Shown piece after piece: positions 23,428 to 34,630 of a stretch of DNA of 64,000 nt (positions are counted from its first letter, which is position 1; each line of letters begins with the position of its first letter). The notes beneath the pieces were generated by a model that saw only the letters and a program-made list of their open reading frames with translations, did no database searches and had not been told where the DNA came from. This stretch comes from Thinopyrum elongatum. Taxonomy: Eukaryota; Streptophyta; Magnoliopsida; Poales; Poaceae. The DNA is taken from NCBI GenBank assembly GCA_011799875.1, contig CM022300.1:230464903-230528902 (forward strand), written 5' to 3'. The position numbers and the translations under genes are program-made.

Positions 23428-24479
23428 TGATACGGGGCTAACCCGGTGTAGGCCGATCTTTCACGATTGGAGTGGATTCCCTCAAAGAACACGAAGAACA
23501 CGGGGAAGAACGGAGAGAAATCACAAGGGGAAACACTCAAGAACAAATCCAATCACACATCCACTTGACAATCAAACACACAAGATCACAAGGTACATGA
23601 ACAACAAAGGGAAAGATACAAGGTAGAGTTCATCTCCAAGAGAAGGTCTTGATGGTATCCTAAATGGATCTTCCTGTGAGGGGTCTTGATGATATATCCC
23701 GCGGGATCTTCTCACATGCAGGTCTTGAACTCCATGGGAGTGGTGGTCTCTCTCTCTCTCAAGAGTAGAGGAAGGTAGGAGCAAAGCTCACATACAAATG
23801 AGCTATCACTTTGCTAACCCTAGAAAGGAGAAGGGGGAGTTCTATAGTCTAAGTGGGCGAAAGGGTAAGTGGGAAGAGATACAAGGCCGAAGGCCCGCGG
23901 CTGCGCACAGGCAGTTATCGGACGACCGGTGGGGGTCGAACGTCCGGTGGCTCGAGACGGTCCGGACGTCCGGCGCGCGTCGGAAGTCCGCTGATTCTTC
24001 TCGGGTGTAGCGGGACCGGTCGTCCGGTCGGCGTCGGTCGTCCGGGCGCTGGGACTCGTCGGACGTCCGGTGTCTCATCGGTCATCCGGGCGCTGTAGCG
24101 TCTTTGTCTGGCTGGGTGGAAGGTGTGTCGGACATCCGGTGGACGCCGGTCGTCCGGGCGCTGTAGAGTATCGGACGTCCGGTGGGGCGTCGGTCGTCCG
24201 GCCTGTGTAGACTCCGCAGCTCCGTCTTCGCTTCCACGCTTCCCTCGCGGATGGTGTAGTTGTACAATTGCGCTCGCACTCCTCCTCGTCATTCGTGTGT
24301 TCCGACAATACCTATGCATGCACACGAGTGGAGTGTCAAGTAGTATACCATCCTTGAAGGGGTCGAGTGAGCACGTGTAAAGGAGATGATTCACCTTTGT
24401 GTATGTGAAGTAGATGTCGCACGTGTCACTTGCCAAACGGACTCTTGACATGGTGATGTCCGTAGGATGCTCCGCATCA
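23428..24479. repeat. Solo LTR (1052 bp) with a 5-bp target duplication
   Basis: The segment begins TGATACGGGG and ends CCGCATCA, so it has TGAT/ATCA termini. CTTTG lies immediately on both sides (23423-23427 and 24480-24484), and no internal element sequence is present. This is the product expected when the two LTRs of an inserted element recombine. The interior (23910-24215) has about ten GGACGTCCGG/GGTCGTCCGG motifs. The element family and its original orientation were not determined. Confidence 0.85.
23905..24215. repeat. Reiterated GGACGTCCGG / GGTCGTCCGG motifs in the solo LTR
   Basis: Alternating TCGGACGTCCGGTG and CGGTCGTCCGGGCGCTG blocks repeat about every 30-45 bases. GGACGTCC is a perfect palindrome containing ACGT, a core bound by plant bZIP factors; any regulatory role is inference. 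Confidence 0.8.
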
Positions 24480-24484
24480 CTTTG

Positions 24485-25055
24485 TCTATCGACAAGACAA
24501 GTACGCCCATGCACGTTATCGTCCCCTCTCTTTAATTATCGATCTCACACTTGTACTCCTTCATTGTCTTCGCCTAGTTGGCCTCTCACATCATCTTCTA
24601 ATATGCCCCCCTCTTACCTAGCTCTTGTACACTCGTAAAGTTCTTCCCTCTATCCGTGTGTATCGATATGTTGCGTAAAGGATCCCTCCCCCTCTCTTCT
24701 CGTATATCGCCCCCTCCACATACATATACTATGTATTCATGCCTCTCTTTGACAGAAATATATGTATAGAGGCATGTCGGACACACCATCTCCCTCTCTA
24801 TCTCTAACACACCCACGTGTTGTACGCGATCGAATCTTGCGGCCGGGTAGAGCAATGGAATCACTGAGTCAAGAGGGCTAGGTGGAGCCATGGAGGACAG
24901 GTATGAAGAGAAGAGGTGCACGCACGCATGCACTGCCTCCCTCACACACACATGCACGGGTACACGGTGGAGCACATTTCTCTAAGGAGAGTTAGCCCTC
25001 GTGATAATTTGACGCATGTTGAAAGACTTGTTAGATGACGTGGCACTAGTACTTT
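24485..25055. other. CT/CA-rich intergenic stretch
   Basis: It continues the sequence interrupted by the solo LTR. No supported gene. A segment GAGAAGAGGTGCACGCACGC (about 24910) recurs at about 26568, showing local duplication. Confidence 0.6.
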
Positions 25056-25344
25056 GAGCATGGTTAATAGTATAGCCAACAACCGGCTATATGGAGTTGC
25101 CATGTCATATATAGTCAACCTAATAGCCAACGTGTATAGTAAGCTAGTTGCTAAGAAGGAGTACTACTTTATTAATGCATGGCCCACTGTACACTGTCAC
25201 AATGTTTCTTAGAGTCCGTGTTGTAGCCAGCTGTTAATCTACAGCCCGCTTCCCTTCTCTCTCCTCTTCTCTCTCATCCAACTCAACGCAAATATAATTG
25301 TTTAATCATTATAGCCTGCTGACTGTAACTTATTATACTTGCTC
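25056..25344. mobile_element. MITE-like element, superfamily unassigned
   Basis: Ends are imperfect inverted repeats: GAGCATGGTTAATAGTATAG on the left, and the reverse complement of the right end starts GAGCAAGTATAATAAG. It is 289 bases long, AT-rich, and has TAGCCAACAACCGGCTAT and TAGCCAGCTG-type internal repeats. No clear target duplication was found. Confidence 0.5.
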
Positions 25345-25904
25345 TTCCAGTACGTGCAAAGCAAGTAGGAAACAAAATACTAGGAAGTTTTTCTTTCGGG
25401 AGATGCCTCTCTTTTTCAGTCAATATATTTTTGAATAAAATGATGGGGGAGCTCAATGAAGCCACATGGCACATGTGGAGGTGTTGTTTGCCAGCTTCTC
25501 GCGTGGATTGATCACACTGACGTGCTGATGCTTCCAGAAGAACATAGACACTGCTGGGTAGTACAATGAGGTTACTGTAGACGCGATCCCAGCCATTCCG
25601 AGGCACTTAGACCATTGGATCAACATCAATGAATGGCTAATATCATGTCACACGTGAAATTGAGAATTTCTAAACTGATTATAGAAATAGCCAGCAGCGG
25701 GCTACTCATTTTTTGCTCCGAGAGGTTGCGGGCGTCTGGCTCCGCCACGGCGGCCTCTGAGAACGCGGGCCCATGTATGCGTCCGAGAAACGTATGTAAT
25801 GAAGATTTCTAGCGACCGATCTCGTTAAGGAGGCAAAGCAAGTGTTACCCTTTACAAATTAAGTTAGGCGGTAAACTTACAGCTCGTCGCGCTGGCATCG
25901 CCCC

Positions 25905-26120
25905 AACACACGGTCGGTGTGGCCCGCCGCTCAATGAAGGGACGCGCATTGGCTTGGTGCGTCACTGACACGTGCAACCGCATGTAAGCAGGAGCACCAA
26001 CACATGGTCGGTCCGCCGCTTAGCATGAACAGACGGTATGTCCGGCCCGCCGCTCACCGAAGCGACGCGCATCGGCTTGGTACATCACTTATGTTCGACC
26101 GCATGTGAGCAGTAGCAAAC
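25905..26120. repeat. ~123-bp imperfect tandem duplication
   Basis: GGCCCGCCGCTCA...GACGCGCAT(T/C)GGCTTGGT...CCGCATGT(A/G)AGCAG occurs at about 25921 and again at about 26044. No gene is associated. Confidence 0.65.
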
Positions 26121-26189
26121 CGACAGGTCAAGCTCCCCTGCCTACCACGCGCCAAAAGCCCGACCTTTTATTGTAGATCCCTTTAAAAA

Positions 26190-26420
26190 AATGAAGATTG
26201 CACATAGGAGCAGACCATGGCAGTTGCGAACGCTGGAGTGGCATTTTCATGGGTAGGGGAGGGGCGTGGTGTGGCAGTTTTGTAATATGCCATTGCACTT
26301 CTTTTTCTACTATTGTGTACGTGCAATAACTGGCACCATCGGATACATATCTTACGGTTATTGGGGCGTTCGCCAGGAATAGCCTCGTGGCGAGCTATTG
26401 ACTAGTCTTTTTTTCACACG
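26190..26420 (+). repeat. Remnant copy of the island's repeated upstream segment
   Basis: CAGTTGCGAACGCT, GGGGCGTGGTGTGG, the GGTGCCACC-like GGCACCATCGGATAC, and CTTACGGTTATTG match segments at 60590, 61125-61260 and 63000-63130 in the same orientation. Those copies lie upstream of the tandem genes at 62253 and 63671. This one has no gene after it. Confidence 0.65.
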
Positions 26421-27094
26421 CATTACATCGACACATATCATCTCCCTCCCTCTTTCCCACGCACACACCTAGTCTCTCGGGACTTCTCGCATGCACCATC
26501 TCTAGCTCTCTAGGTCGACGCCACCCAGATACACTTGTACTCTGAGTTTAGTACGTTATACACGAAGAGAAGAGGTGCACGCACGCACTCGTCCTCTCTC
26601 ACACACGCATCTGTAGCTACGAATTGTAGTGTTCTCAACCATCCGATTGGCTCTATCATAGGTTCCCGTTGCTCCTTGGCCTTGAGATTGAGAAGTTTAA
26701 AATGTGGAGGCTAAGCTGGAGGCGAGGGGTTTTGGTTAATGTGCGGGCCGCACACGGCACCAACACGACACGAGCTTCGTCTGTTTGGTGTGCAGTCGGG
26801 TGAGTACTACAAGTAGTAGTACTACTTTGATGTGTCACGTCAACTCACAGAAGTATGCAACACTTCCTCAACAAACAAGCATATAAGTAGCTTATACTCC
26901 TTACCCAAAGGATCTTTATATCCAACAGACACAAAATATCCCTTTGACTGTTGGAAATTACTTTAACTGATGATCTGATGTCGAAGTAATTGCTGCATCG
27001 CCACCAAAATCCACCATCTCTTAAGCTAAAGTAGACCGAGCTAACCCCTATATTAGCATATTACTAAGATAAACGGAAGGCACTGTAGAATCAT

Positions 27095-28056
27095 TTAGGA
27101 GGTGAGCTTGTCAATCTGAATGTGGAGGGACACCGTCCTCGACAACCCAGCCCCAGCCAGCAGCTTGGGCGGAACTGTGAAGAAGGTCATCTCTTGCACG
27201 GCGACGACGCCGAGATCCTTGCTGCTTGTCACCTCGATTTCCACCTTGACAGCGTCGGTCCTGCCTTTGGGCTCCCCCGGCGGGCCGTTCGCCCATAGCT
27301 TGGCCGCGTGGTGCGGGTGGGGACACCCCCGCTCTGATGCAGACGACCGACACGGTGATAAGCGCGCCGATGTGTAGCACGCCGCTGACCACAAAAAACA
27401 CGCGGCCGTCCTCCTCCGCGAACGGCAAGAGCCGCGGCTCTGACACTGGTACTTGCAGCTGGAGCACCTTGCCATACTGGATCCTGTGCACGGGCATGGG
27501 ATGCACAGTGCTGATGTGGTGGGGGAGCGCTGGCAGCGGGCCTTCGTAGCCGCAGACGGGCACGGGCCATTTGCAGGGCGCGAGCAGACACACGCTCTGG
27601 TGATCGGTGAGCTTGTGGTAAGTGACGTAGAGCCCACAGCCTTCATGCGGGCACTCCACCCTCACCGAGGAGAGGACGGCGTCCATCGCCGTGTTGCGCA
27701 TGTCGAAGCCGCCACTGCGCTCGCACTTCTGGCACTGTCGCTGGTTCCTGGGGCGCTCGCCGCGGCAGTCCGCGCAGGCCAGGTGCCCTCTCTTGCACTG
27801 CACAAATCAATCGAACAGCACATCAATCAAGAAACCTGCACCTTGCTCGATCAGCCGAACGGACGAGGTGTATTCGAACCTCGTACACTAGAGGCTTCAA
27901 GGGGCGGAGGCACAAGGGGCAGTGGAGCAAGGTGAGGTCCATAGAGACCATAGAGAGCTCCATCGCCGGGTCCTGTTCCGTCGGCATGATCTCGCCCTCC
28001 TCGTGCACCACCATCTCTCGCTTTAGGGCTGGGGCATTAGAAAGTTTTACCATCAC
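27095..28056 (-). CDS. SINA-like RING E3 ubiquitin ligase (C-terminal frameshift)
   Basis: Two exons: 28056-27880 (59 codons) and 27797 downward, with an 82-bp GT-AG intron in phase 0. The product resembles plant SINA-like E3 ligases, which pass ubiquitin from an E2 to substrates. A SIAH-type RING spans the splice: Cys46, Cys49, Cys60, His64, Cys67, Cys70, Cys81, Cys84. A SIAH-type zinc finger follows (VECPHEGCG, DHQSVC, HHISTVHP). The TRAF-like substrate-binding part is shortened compared with animal SIAH, as is common for grass members. The reading frame breaks at a G5 run (C5 on the plus strand at 27326-27330). The expected C-terminus (VKVEIEVTSS, ending VSLHIQIDKLTS) continues in the next frame to TAA at 27095. 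The start is the first ATG in the exon; an upstream exon is possible. It could be a recent pseudogene or a sequencing error. Confidence 0.8.
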
Positions 28057-28338
28057 ATATCCATACTACTGCAAGGTGCATTAAATCAACACATGCAAGT
28101 ATCAAAAGGAAAGTCACGGCATGCATGCATGCGTTGTAATTAATGCATTGGTAAACGCAAATTATTGAAATATATCGAGTGCACTACTTTGATGTGTCGC
28201 GTCAACTTGTACAACAAGGAGAAGTTTGATTACAACGCCCTCTCCCTCGCCCATGAGCATGGTGGCTCGCAGGACTAGGAGAAGCTTTCACTACACGCGC
28301 TCCCTCCTGCACGCGGTGGACATGCAGCAGTTCATTCG
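28057..28338. other. Upstream region of the SINA-like gene
   Basis: No gene. It has CATGCATGCATGC and ATTAATGCATTGG strings. The 28180-28337 part (GATGTGTCGCGTCAACT..., CTCTCCCTCGCCCATG..., GTGGACATGCAGCAGTTCATTCG) corresponds to 60885-61050 in the same orientation. Confidence 0.6.
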
Positions 28339-28343
28339 GTGTC

Positions 28344-28969
28344 TGTCATGGTTTTGTCACGGCAGATGTCCTAGTGTGAGGACTTAGTCATGAGGCCAAC
28401 GCATCTATGTGGTAGCTTGAGAGGGGTTGGTCGGAATCGAGAGACGCGAGGTTTTACCCAAGTTCGGCCCCTCATGGTGGAGGTAAAAGCCTACATCCTG
28501 CTCCATTGATATTGATCATGGTGATGCTCACGGTTACATGGGTGCTCTTTCGCTACCTCTATCTCGAGAGCTATTGACTTGTCCCTCTTAACTTGTCCAA
28601 CTTGGGGTGCCCTACCCCTCCTTATATAAGTTGGAGGGGCGGGTTACATGTGGAGTCCTAGTAGGATTAGGACTATTCTATTGCAAGTGGAATCCTAGTC
28701 TTGCTTCCCTTGTAAGGGAAATATTCCTTATGCCTTCCTTCTCAAGCCAGCCCACCGGATACCGTGCCTTGAGCCGGTCCTCTCGTAAGTCGCTTCCGGG
28801 CCTTGGGCCTTGTTATTCGTCTGACCCGCCTGCCGGGTCACCCATGAGTCACCAGGCTCGGCCGGGTCACCAGTGAGTCGCCAGTCTTCGGGCGGGTTAC
28901 CGATGAAGCGCCAAGTCCCGGCCGGGTCATATATCCGGCCGGGTCATACCGCGGGGTATATCCCCGACA
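28344..28969 (-). repeat. Element A 3' LTR
   Basis: TGTCATGG...CCCCGACA on the plus strand. A CTTATATAAG box (28621-28630) is the likely core promoter. The U-region has repeated GCCGGGTCA motifs (28830-28955). About 15 differences from the right LTR by eye. Confidence 0.9.
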
Positions 28970-29470
28970 TTAGCCCCCAGTTTAATTTGGATTTATCCAT
29001 GTTAAACTGATCCTGCAAAATAAACACAAGAACAAATTTGACAGGTTGTGCTCCGGGTTAAAAGTTTTCTGAACCGGCACCTGATCATCCTTAAGTCCTT
29101 GTCATTTCCTTCTTCTGGAAAGTCCGGGTCAATAAACCAGCTTCATAATCAATTTTCTTGAAATACTCATATGATTTTAAACCGGCTTGAAGATGTAGAT
29201 CTTGCCGATTTATGATTGCCAAAATTACCGGGTTATAAAAACTGATGATTCCGGGTCATAATTGTTGCTGATGCCGGGTCAATCTTATGGCGACTTGGTG
29301 CTTGCTTTTGTAAATGTAGCTTTCCAATTATTGAGTCGGCTCTCTAAACCTTTCTATGAATAGCTTAGAAGAAATAAACTTTTGCAAATTTCTCCAATAA
29401 TAATAGAATACCTGGTTTGCTCAAAACTGAGAATTTGAAGATGTTCCTCCCTTATATGCATATCACCTGT

Positions 29471-31907
29471 AGCCCCCAAGTCTTAAGAGGAGAACGTAGT
29501 GATAGCTTAAGACTTGCTTTAATATAAATGCTGCAACTTTGGAGAAATCCGGGTTGTTCATGTAAGTCGCCAACTATAAACTGCACATTTTGAACTTCCC
29601 ATGTGTAGCCCCCAAGTGTCGGGTCATTATACAATAATGAACAGGGACTTTGTAGATCTGATTATGTAGACTTTGAACAGCAATGTGTAGCCCCCAAGGG
29701 CCGGCTCAATAAGATAATATTGAGCTGGGACTTTACTTGTACTTCAAAAAATAACACCATATGATGTAGCTCCCAAGTTTCGGGTTACCTTTGACAGGAG
29801 CAATTAGTAGCCCCCAAGGGCCAGCTCATCACTATGTGATGGCTCGGGTCTTCAATGAGGCGAGTTAAAATGACTTTGCATTAGCCCCCAAGTGCCATGG
29901 TGCATGCTTGCAGTGACATGTGACTTGCATACTCGATGTAATCTTGATTTGAATAATGTAGCCCCCAAGTGCCGGGTTGTACGCCTGCAGCGACTCAGGA
30001 CTAAATAAAACCATATCTTTTGTCCGGATGATGTTGCTGAAAGCCTTTGCATATCAATATTGAACCATGCTCTCTGTTGTGAACCGGTACTCTTGTATGA
30101 AAATAATAGCCATTGCTCTGAAGCGGCTTTTGAAAACCTCAATCATAATACTGGTTATTGATAACCATAATAAAAATCCAGCCATGTTGGCTATTTTAAG
30201 ATTGGAATAATATAACCCGGTATGAAAACCTCAATCATTCAATACCATAATGAAAATCCAGCCAGGTTTGGCTATTAAAGATTTGAATACTTTGCCTATT
30301 GACAAGTAAATCCAGAGTTAAATAGCCGATGGCGACTTAATGCGCATCCATTGTACTCCGGGATGCAACCCGGCGGCTTATAGCCTTTGTAAAAAATCAA
30401 GACTTGATAATCCCATCCATGGCGGCTCATAGTCATGTCCAGTTTTTTAAAAGATCACTTTGGCGGCTTATAGCCCCAATAAACTCAATATGGAGCAATA
30501 TAACCCAGAGCTGGATAACCCGGCAATATCTTTAGATGACCAGATGATGGGTTTAAATGCAATGATTCATGTAAACCATAGCTCTGCATGTCCTGCACAA
30601 AGTTTAAACAACATATGCCCTGGCGACTTAACGTCGAAAGCCAGGGCGGGTAACAACCCAAACATAATATAGTCTTATGTAATTATGGAAAAGACTAGAA
30701 TCAAGGCCATTAAAGCCGAAATATACTGGCGACTTATAATCAAAAGCCAGAGCGGATTACCAAACCTCGCATATTCATATAACAATGAAAAACATACCTG
30801 TAGATCTGGATCATACTACCGGCTTACATTGCCATTTCTAGTGAGGGCGACAACCCAAATATTTATAAGCGCATGATTCCAATTGCACAATCCAAAGTAT
30901 AATGGCGACTTAACGTCCAAAGCCAGGACGGGTTATCAAAACCCCAAATATGCTCCAATATGAGTCATAAAGATTAAGGCTACATGGCCTGAATTTTTTT
31001 CAAACCATATGTTAATATGAAATAAGGATATGAATCCAAACAATGTTCAGAGAAAATAACAAATCAGAAAAAATAAGGCTTTCATAGGCCGCCAAACCGA
31101 AATTTCAAGTGCTTTCATGGGCCGCACAGCCACTGAGTTAATCCTTCATTCAAACCCGTAAGCCGGCCCTCACATGACCAACCGTCGTTTTAACCTCGAC
31201 AAGCTCAGGGTCTTTATTACAAGATTGACTGTTGAGAGTACGGCGGGTCATTCCAGGATTACCTGGGCGAAGTGACAAGGACATACAGGCAGGATAACTC
31301 AGAATTTGGTGTTTACACCTGGCATACAAACCGATCAAGAGGGTAAGTAGAGCTATGTTCATTGAACAGGAAGCCCCCAAGTGACCTATAATGAGCCCTC
31401 AAGGCAGGATACCTATGTTTGAACTGCGCACTGCAGGAAGTTCTCTTTGGTAACCTTTAATTTGGGCAGTAAGCCCCCAAGTGATTTGTAACAAGGCGTG
31501 TAAGCCGGATCAAGAGGGTAAGCACAGCTATGCTCATTGAGCAGGAAGCCCCCAAGTGACCCATAATATAATAAGCCAACAAGGCAGGATACCCATGTTT
31601 GAACCGCACACTGTAGCAAGTTCTCGTTGGCAACCTTTAATTTTTTCTGAGAAGTCGAACTTGTGAAAGATGAATTCCTCTTGAACCGGATGTTCAACCG
31701 GAATCTTTTCTTATAAGCCGGAACTCTTCTATTGAGCCGGAACTTTTTTGACTGCCAGGCACTTTTTAAGCCAGAAATTGTTTGATAGCCTTTTGAAATT
31801 TTCACCAATATGATAGTAGCCTCCAGGACCGGGTTATTTTCCCTCCAATGACCTGGGGTTCTTGAATTTGGCAAAATTTACTAAGTCATGTCATCGTAGC
31901 CCCCGAG
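29471..31907 (-). repeat. Reiterated polypurine-tract-like motif CTTGGGGGCT in element A
   Basis: Plus-strand AGCCCCCAAG or close variants occur near 29471, 29607, 29690, 29768, 29810, 29883, 29960, 31372, 31472, 31547 and 31898. Each resembles the true polypurine tract (TTAGCCCCCAG on the plus strand at 28970). Confidence 0.8.
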
Positions 31908-32279
31908 TCTTAAGACGACTCGAGGAGTTGGCTTGAGATTCTTCATACTTGACCATGATATAAACCGCCACATAATTCGAGCAGCGGAACGCTGAAATTT
32001 TATGTAAACCAGAGGCTTGAGGCGAGTTGACAATCCTCGCAATACTCAATGTATATTCCCAGCATAAATCATTTAACAAACCCCGTGACATGACGGTCAC
32101 TTTTGCAGTAGACAATTGTCCTGCATCAAAAAATATCACAAGCCGGAGTACTTGTTCTTTTAAAGAAATTAATATATAATATAAAAATATACTGGATGGA
32201 TTTCACCTGATATGTTAGGCTGGAAATTATCCGCCGCAGAGTTGATGATCACTACGGTGAAGCTGAAATCATTCATGGG

Positions 32280-32530
32280 CGAGTCGACCGCGGGAGCAGA
32301 CAGATGAGTCGGCCGCGGCGTTGTAAGCCGGCGCGGACGGGAGAGTCAGCCGCGGCGTTGTAAGCCGGCGCGGACGACGAGTCAGCCGCGGTGTTGGAAA
32401 TGGCACGGACGCGGGCGTGGATAGATGAGTCAGTCGCGTGTGTTGATGTAGAAGGGGCGGACGGGCAAGTTGTCCATGGCGTTGTAAGCCGGTGCGGATG
32501 CGTGAGCCGGCCGTGAGGGCGAATGGGCGA
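32280..32530. repeat. GC-rich tandem repeat in element A
   Basis: Units of roughly 40 bases, such as GAGTCAGCCGCGGCGTTGTAAGCCGGCGCGGACG, repeat about five times with decay. They give Pro/Arg/Thr-rich chance ORFs on the minus strand. Confidence 0.75.
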
Positions 32531-33165
32531 GTTGACTGTAGGCGTGGACAGCGGAGGTGGCAGCTTGCACGCGTATCCATCGAGCACGACACGGACGAAC
32601 GCCAGTGTAGAATGATGCCGGCATGAATAATTATCCTGCGTAAAAATATTGCAGACCAAGGCAAAGGTGACCATTCTCACCTAAATTAATATGTGTTAAG
32701 AAAATAAATCGAAAGGATAGCACCTGATATTTTTATCGGATGAATACGGACACTGATGGTGGATAATGCTGGATGTAGTCAGACAGAAAATGACCCGCCT
32801 ACATGTACGTCTAGCAGATGTAGCAGTAGCACCCCATGTGGCCTTCGTGACTGCCACAATGATTCATTGCTTTTTTTTAGTCCATCCATAAAAAACTCAT
32901 TTGTCTTGATGAGATGAAGAAAACGGCAGTAGCTTTTAGTCTCTATGTAGTACTAGCAGTACTGTGCAATGTATCCGCAACACCAGTGTTTTGCAGTCAC
33001 CACAAGAGTCCTTTGGGGTTTGGCCCGTGTGTGTGTGTAACTAGATTGGAGTACATGGATTTATGGGAAGTGGCAGCAATGTGGCCTCGTAATAGCTGCG
33101 GTGTTAATTAGAAAACGAGCAGTAAAAACACCAGCAGTGCCTGAGCTCCTCGGGAGTTGAAGCTC

Positions 33166-34085
33166 TGTCGCGGGAAAACCACGGCCACCTATGGGGCCAA
33201 GGGGCCCATTGCTGGTTCGGCAGGGGATGTCGCATTGCACAAAGAGCAGAAGAATGTGGGGCAGCACGGCAGAGATCACATAGGCAATTTTACCCAGGTT
33301 CGGGCCGCCGCGAGGCATAAAACCCTACTCCTGCTTTGGTGGATTGATGGTGGAAAAGTGGTGGTGGAGCGTAGTACACTTGCCCGGCAGGCTCGCCCTG
33401 GGGAGGCAGTGACTACGCGCGTACGAGCGTGGGGGTGTTCAACTTTCCAACCCTTGCTACGGTTGCCATGGGCCTCCTTTTATAGGTTAAGGGGTCACCA
33501 CAGTGGCAAAACAGTCATTATGCACTGATAAGATAGCAAACAGTGCTATCATACCTAATTCTGCAGGCTGACAGAGTGCATTAAATGCACCGCTCAACGT
33601 CACATCGTTGCTCGCCCGGCAAGCCTTGTCGGGCTCGTCTTGCCAGCTCCATGCCTGCTTGCTTGGCACGTCGCAGGACGGGTGTCATCTGTAGGTATTT
33701 CCTGTAGAAAGAGGCCGTCATGTGGCGAATGGCTACCACTTAGTCACTTTGCGGCTTGACACCGCATTGATCAACGACGTGGGTCATGGTGAGATGGCTT
33801 GGTGAGGTGTCTTTGTCCTTGTGAGTCCCAGCAGGCCCTACCGGAATGTCTTGAATGCTTTCTTCCGGGGGAGCCCTTGTCCTTGCCAGGTCCATCTGCC
33901 CGGCAAGGGAGGCTTTTCTTCTGGTGGTGTCTCGCTTCTCTGTCTTGGTCTTGGCCTTCTTAATCAGCATGCTAGTTCTTTGAAGATCTTGGTCTCTTGT
34001 ATCTTGACACGGCCTTGGTGTTCTAATCTTGTTCTCGTGCCTGTGCACAGTCAGGGCAACAGACCCAGGGTTTGTTGCACCGACA
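33166..34085 (-). repeat. Element B 3' LTR
   Basis: 920 bases. Minus-strand TATA box CTATAAAAGG at about 33478-33486. About 34 differences from the partner LTR at 58136-59057, counted by eye; most are transitions. Confidence 0.9.
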
Positions 34086-34551
34086 GAAGCCCCCGGGCCT
34101 GCCCCGATCGCGCTGTCTGGCGTCGTCAGGGTAGGTCCTAATAACTGCACAGGCAGGGGCGCTAAACAGGCTGATCTCTTGGAGTCTTCTTTGCTTCTTC
34201 ATTAATCTCGACTCTGGGCCAGTTTCCGGTTTTCCCGCTCATCATGCATAATGCTGCGGAAAACTTGGACTGTGGCCCGTGGATTGCCCACGCCCCACGA
34301 TCACGGGGCGGAAACTGCCATCCCACTTGCTCCCCGCCTCGCACGCACCTGCCACGTGTTCTGCATGCATTGGTCGTGGTAGGTGGTGGATGCGGAGAGC
34401 GCGGGGACGAGTGCCACGGTTGAGAACCAGGCATCGATGGTTGGGGCAGAGGGTCGGCCTTGATTCTTTGGGCCGCAGAAGGTGCAGGGAGGCTGCATTG
34501 GGGGAACGGGGCGGCCGTTTCCTGCGCAAAAGGCTAGCCCCCCACTCCGTC

Positions 34552-34566
34552 CTTCTATTAAAAAGG
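34552..34566 (+). promoter_or_regulatory. Candidate TATA box for the antisense B3 ORF
   Basis: CTATTAAAAAGGGG lies about 70 bases upstream of the ATG at 34631 on the plus strand. A CT-rich leader (CATACCTCTTCTCCCTTCTTGC) lies between them. This is normal plant core-promoter spacing. Confidence 0.5.
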
Positions 34567-34630
34567 GGGGAAGAGCAGTGCATTTTCACTCATACCTCTT
34601 CTCCCTTCTTGCAATCTTCGTCCACTCGCC

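Larger units (their letters stand above)
28970..33165 (-). other. Element A non-coding 3' region
   Basis: About 4.2 kb with no supported ORF. The minus strand repeats CTTGGGGGCTA, a near copy of A's own polypurine tract, at about eleven sites (listed separately). It also repeats GGCGACTTAACGTC-AAAGCCAGG phrases (30620, 30905) and CCGGCTTACAACGCCGCGG phrases (32310-32490). The region ends at 33165, where B's target duplication AGCTC begins. Confidence 0.75.

Noticed and set aside
27453..27935. Plus-strand ORF across the SINA-like gene
   Set aside because: It is the reverse of the zinc-finger exons and crosses the intron; a shadow.
32269..32680. Minus-strand Pro/Arg/Thr-rich ORFs in element A
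   Set aside because: They translate the GC-rich tandem repeat at 32280-32530 in several frames at once, which is typical of repeats and not of a gene.
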